Shown: positions 61,445 through 64,000 of the stretch, piece by piece
Layout of the letters: every line of letters starts with the position of its first letter
Numbering within the stretch: position 1 is the stretch's first letter
NCBI GenBank assembly: GCA_002346545.1
Contig: DEAA01000064.1
Span: 1 to 64,000 of the forward strand
Reading direction: 5' to 3'
Length of the DNA stretch: 64,000 bases
Source: Acidobacteria bacterium UBA2994
GTDB lineage: Bacteria > Acidobacteriota > Vicinamibacteria > Vicinamibacterales > UBA8438
Notes under the pieces: generated by a model
Database searches by the model: none
What the model saw: the letters and a program-made list of their open reading frames with translations, nothing else
What the model was told of the DNA's origin: nothing
Program-made: the position numbers and the translations under genes

Positions 61445-63592
61445 CTATTCAGCCAGCGGGTGCGGGCGGATCTGGAACTTCACCAGGTTGCCCGGCTCGG
61501 CCGGTCCTCCTTCGACGTGCCACGCGGCGTCGGCACCATAGGTGGCGTAGAGGCCGCGGCCCTTCCAGCCGCCGTCCGGGTCGTCTATGCGGCCGTCGAC
61601 GCCGCGGCTGTGGAAGCCCATCGGGTACGGCACCCGCATTACCACCCACTCACCGCTCTCGGGGAGCAGTGCGAGCAGCGAGTCAGAGCTTGAGCCGTTG
61701 GCGATCGGGATGTTGTCTCCGAGCCCCAGCGTGTTGAACTGGTCCACCCAGTTGTAATAGTGGAAGTCGGTGCCGATGTCGGTGCCCCGGAAGTTGGGCC
61801 CAGGCGCTTTGTAGAAGGTCCAGCCCTCGTCGCACTGTCGACCGTTGCGCATCTCCGGTCCGCCGAATACGGTGCACTTCGATCGGTCGAAACTGGCGAA
61901 GTGGCTGCTGCCGGCCAGTGCCGCCCAGAGCACGCCGTTGCGGTCAACGTCGAGCCCGCGTGTCCGGTAACCCTGCTCCGCCGGTACGCTATAGAACTCG
62001 GTGAGGCAGGTTTCCGGCGGGTCGTCGCCCTTCTCCATTCGGACCAGCTTGCCCGGGTAGTCATCCGACACGGCCCACACCGCATCGTCGAGCGGGTTGG
62101 TGATGACCGCGTAGGCCCCCACCAGGATACGGGTGTCGAGCGCGGGGTCGAAGGTGGCCTCCTGGTCGCGCCGGGCCGGCTCGTTCCACGGTCGAGTGAT
62201 CTTGCCATCGCCGTTGGTGTCGATGACGGTCGGGCACCAGCCCTGGGAGGCTCGCTCGTCGCCGGTCTCGTCATACATCTTCACGTCGAGCCAGCCGATA
62301 ACGTTCCGGTCGCCGCTGAAGTAGAGCGTGTCGTTGGCGTCCTCGGCGAACTGTAGGTGGTGGGTGCTGAAGCAGGTGTGAATCAGCACGAACTTCTGCT
62401 TCTCGGGGTCGAAGTAGCCGGTGTGTCGTCCTGCCCGAGTCATAGGGAAGTTCTGGGCGTAGGGGTTGTCCGACCCCTCCCGGCACCAGTTGGGGTTGTC
62501 GACCTCCTGCACGCGTGTGGTCAGCCAGACCCGTCCGTGCTGGTCGAGCATCGGGTTATGCGGGTTGGCCGGGTCTACCCAGATCGCTTCGGAGCCGAAG
62601 TCACGCCAGGGCTCGAACCCCTCCGTCTGGAACATCGACGGTATGGTGTCGCGGGGAACACGCAGCGGGATCTGGAGCATGGTCGATTGATGCACGTTGG
62701 GATCGGTGATGAGCAGGAAGTCGTTGCCGATGTCCACGCCGTAGATCGGACCGTTGGCGTTGACCGTCGGGTTCCGCTTGTCGGTGGCGATCTCGTCGTG
62801 CACGAAGGCGACGTTATTGCCCCAGTTCCACTGGGTGAGCACGACGTTACGCTCGATGCCTTGGGGACGCGGCGGCACCGGAGGCGCCTCCCCAGCCGCG
62901 ATCCGGCTGCTCCAGTCCGAGAGCATTGCCAGCCCGCGCTCACGGCCCCACTGTGTGATGAAGCTGGTCATCAGCGACCCGCGCTGGCCTCGCCGGGTGC
63001 GGTGGTCCCAGGCCGCCGCTGTTGAGTCGAACTGATCGAGGTCTGGCACCACTCGGGTCCGTTCGTTGCCGACCTGGTGGCAGCGCTGGCAGCCCTTGAG
63101 CACGTTGATCCACTCGCTCTGGCTTCCGAGGCGTTCGTTGATGCCGTTGCCGTCGACGCCGGTTCCTGGGAACTCGTGTGCCTCGGGTAGGTTAATGAGC
63201 GACAGCCAGTAGGTCGACGGGTAGACCTGCGCCGCTTCCTGCGGGGTCGCGGCCACGGTGGCCGTCAGCTCCAGTTCTGCGCCCGGCCGCGCTTCGGTAT
63301 GTCCCGAGTCGACCAGGCCATAGCCTCGGACCCAGACCTCGAAGATGACGTCGGGTAGCTCCGGCAGCAGGAAGCGGCCGTCGTCGTCGGTGACCACGAT
63401 CTTCCGGTAGACGGTCTCGAGCTCGTCGGTTTCGGCGATTACCCAGACGCCGGCCTCCGGGCCCACGCTGCTGGTTACCTGTCCCCGGATCACTCCGGTG
63501 TTTTCCTGGGCGTCTACTGCGACCCAGGACCAGGTCCCGAGTCCGACCGCTACCAGCCCAATCGCTGCGACGGATCCCACGATCTTATCCAT
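61445..63592 (-). CDS. Secreted protein with CarboxypepD_reg domain, haem c site and propeller
   Basis: A 715-residue secreted protein; AGGAGACGACG precedes the ATG. Signal peptide (VGSVAAIGLVAVGLGTWSW), then a CarboxypepD_reg-like beta-sandwich (GVIRGQVTSSVGPEAGVWVI, DDGRFLLPELPD), a single haem c site in LKGCQRCHQVGN (about 166-172), and a long C-terminal region with Vgb/SMP-30-type blades (VWLTTRVQEVDNPNW; LDVDRNGVLWAALAG; CPTVIDTNGDGKITRPW, an EF-hand-like DTNGDGK loop). It may be a haem-containing sensor, lyase or oxidoreductase; no known enzyme has this layout to my knowledge. Next to an ankyrin gene whose end is 30 bases upstream. Confidence 0.75.
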   Translation of the reverse strand: MDKIVGSVAAIGLVAVGLGTWSWVAVDAQENTGVIRGQVTSSVGPEAGVWVIAETDELETVYRKIVVTDDDGRFLLPELPDVIFEVWVRGYGLVDSGHTEARPGAELELTATVAATPQEAAQVYPSTYWLSLINLPEAHEFPGTGVDGNGINERLGSQSEWINVLKGCQRCHQVGNERTRVVPDLDQFDSTAAAWDHRTRRGQRGSLMTSFITQWGRERGLAMLSDWSSRIAAGEAPPVPPRPQGIERNVVLTQWNWGNNVAFVHDEIATDKRNPTVNANGPIYGVDIGNDFLLITDPNVHQSTMLQIPLRVPRDTIPSMFQTEGFEPWRDFGSEAIWVDPANPHNPMLDQHGRVWLTTRVQEVDNPNWCREGSDNPYAQNFPMTRAGRHTGYFDPEKQKFVLIHTCFSTHHLQFAEDANDTLYFSGDRNVIGWLDVKMYDETGDERASQGWCPTVIDTNGDGKITRPWNEPARRDQEATFDPALDTRILVGAYAVITNPLDDAVWAVSDDYPGKLVRMEKGDDPPETCLTEFYSVPAEQGYRTRGLDVDRNGVLWAALAGSSHFASFDRSKCTVFGGPEMRNGRQCDEGWTFYKAPGPNFRGTDIGTDFHYYNWVDQFNTLGLGDNIPIANGSSSDSLLALLPESGEWVVMRVPYPMGFHSRGVDGRIDDPDGGWKGRGLYATYGADAAWHVEGGPAEPGNLVKFQIRPHPLAE

Positions 63593-63622
63593 CGTCGTCT
63601 CCTGTCTCCTGAGTTCTTCGTG

Positions 63623-64000
63623 TCACTCCGTGCCCCGGTCGCTGATGCCCCCGAGGTTTCGAAGCAGAGTCACCGTCTCCGGCCAGGCCTTCTCCGTGTT
63701 GGCCACGAAGACACCCTCGGCCACCATCAGTGGTGTCCATCCCAGGGCGTTCCTGGCGTTTATATCGGCGCCCTCGTCGAGAAGGTACTGCACGATCTGG
63801 TTCGCTCCGATCATCGCGGCGCCGTGCAGCGCCGTGCTGCCGTGCCACCGCATGTCTCCACGGTCGCGCTGGGCATCGAGCTGCGCCAGGTTGAGCGGGT
63901 GCCGCAGGAGCAGTGTCAGCCCGTCGCCTTCGAGCTCGGTGTCGCCGAAGTCGGTGGCCGTATAGACGTCGCCGCCGAGCGAGTGCGCCAGTCGTACCGC
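63623..64000 (-). CDS. Ankyrin-repeat protein, C-terminal part (5' end outside window)
   Basis: The minus-strand frame stays open to the window edge, so the apparent ATG at 63853 is internal and 126 codons of the C-terminus are seen. Ankyrin motifs: GSTALHGAAMIGANQIVQYL, DEGADINARNALGWTPLMVA and LLRNLGG. Upstream are AVRLAHSLGGDVYTATDFGD and LTLLLRHPLNLAQLD. The stop is 30 bases before the 715-residue haem protein, so they may be one operon. Confidence 0.85.
   Translation of the reverse strand, partial: AVRLAHSLGGDVYTATDFGDTELEGDGLTLLLRHPLNLAQLDAQRDRGDMRWHGSTALHGAAMIGANQIVQYLLDEGADINARNALGWTPLMVAEGVFVANTEKAWPETVTLLRNLGGISDRGTE

Noticed and set aside
63623..63853. Start of the ankyrin protein at ATG 63853
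   Set aside because: The frame stays open to the window edge with coding-like sequence, so the gene starts outside.
1..64000. CRISPR array or complete insertion sequence
   Set aside because: No regularly spaced repeats or transposase with inverted ends were seen; only a recombinase fragment is present.

Overview
The window is GC-rich bacterial chromosome (for example 39 of 60 bases are G or C at 39241-39300) with one visibly lower-GC stretch. Its content fits an uncultured Acidobacteriota, probably of the Vicinamibacteria type: an Oar-like TonB receptor tail, five PQQ-dependent dehydrogenase-type propellers, many secreted proteins of unknown function whose N-termini read PDxxGVW, DUF6152, and GC-rich housekeeping genes. 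This placement is an inference from gene content; no rRNA gene is present.

Layout. 1-2.2 kb: end of a TonB receptor, a terminator, a GH99-like hydrolase. 2.2-5.9 kb: tRNA-Ser(GGA), then a core block of SRP RNA, dnaX, ybaB and recR. 5.9-8.3 kb: a coupled glycosyltransferase/flippase pair and a membrane protein. 8.4-16.6 kb: tRNA-Asn(GTT), a serine-recombinase remnant, a glycosyltransferase-FkbM fusion, small proteins, a quinohaemoprotein alcohol dehydrogenase interrupted by one amber codon, and an AbgT transporter; an exact 19-base piece of the tRNA-Asn lies at the far side, so this may be an old integrated island. 16.6-22.5 kb: two more PQQ proteins with a GVW-family partner. 22.5-31.8 kb: a lower-GC segment with a methyltransferase, an FAD oxidase, and a four-gene run (MMPL/RND transporter, LolA-like protein, outer-membrane barrel, two-cNMP-domain patatin) that looks like an envelope lipid-handling unit. 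32-37 kb: secreted repeat and propeller proteins and fabI. 37.3-41 kb: a form II CO-dehydrogenase-like molybdenum hydroxylase (small, large, medium). 41-46.2 kb: GVW-family protein, DUF6152, and two tandem 574-residue VOC-VOC-GVW fusions. 46.3-53.8 kb: PQQ protein plus esterase, an AlgI/AlgJ O-acetylation pair, and a lipoprotein PQQ enzyme. 53.8-64 kb: a CoA-transferase and cupin, transglutaminase-like protein, DinB, cytochrome c, a NitT/TauT-type ABC importer, a phosphatase-like protein, a large haem-and-propeller protein and an ankyrin protein cut by the window end.

Together the genes suggest a heterotroph that oxidises alcohols and other organics in the periplasm (PQQ enzymes, molybdenum hydroxylase, c-type cytochromes). 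A set of poorly known secreted proteins (GVW family, VOC fusions, DUF6152) travels with these enzymes and is the strongest candidate for an undescribed catabolic system here. The second candidate is the lower-GC envelope lipid module at 24.9-31.8 kb.
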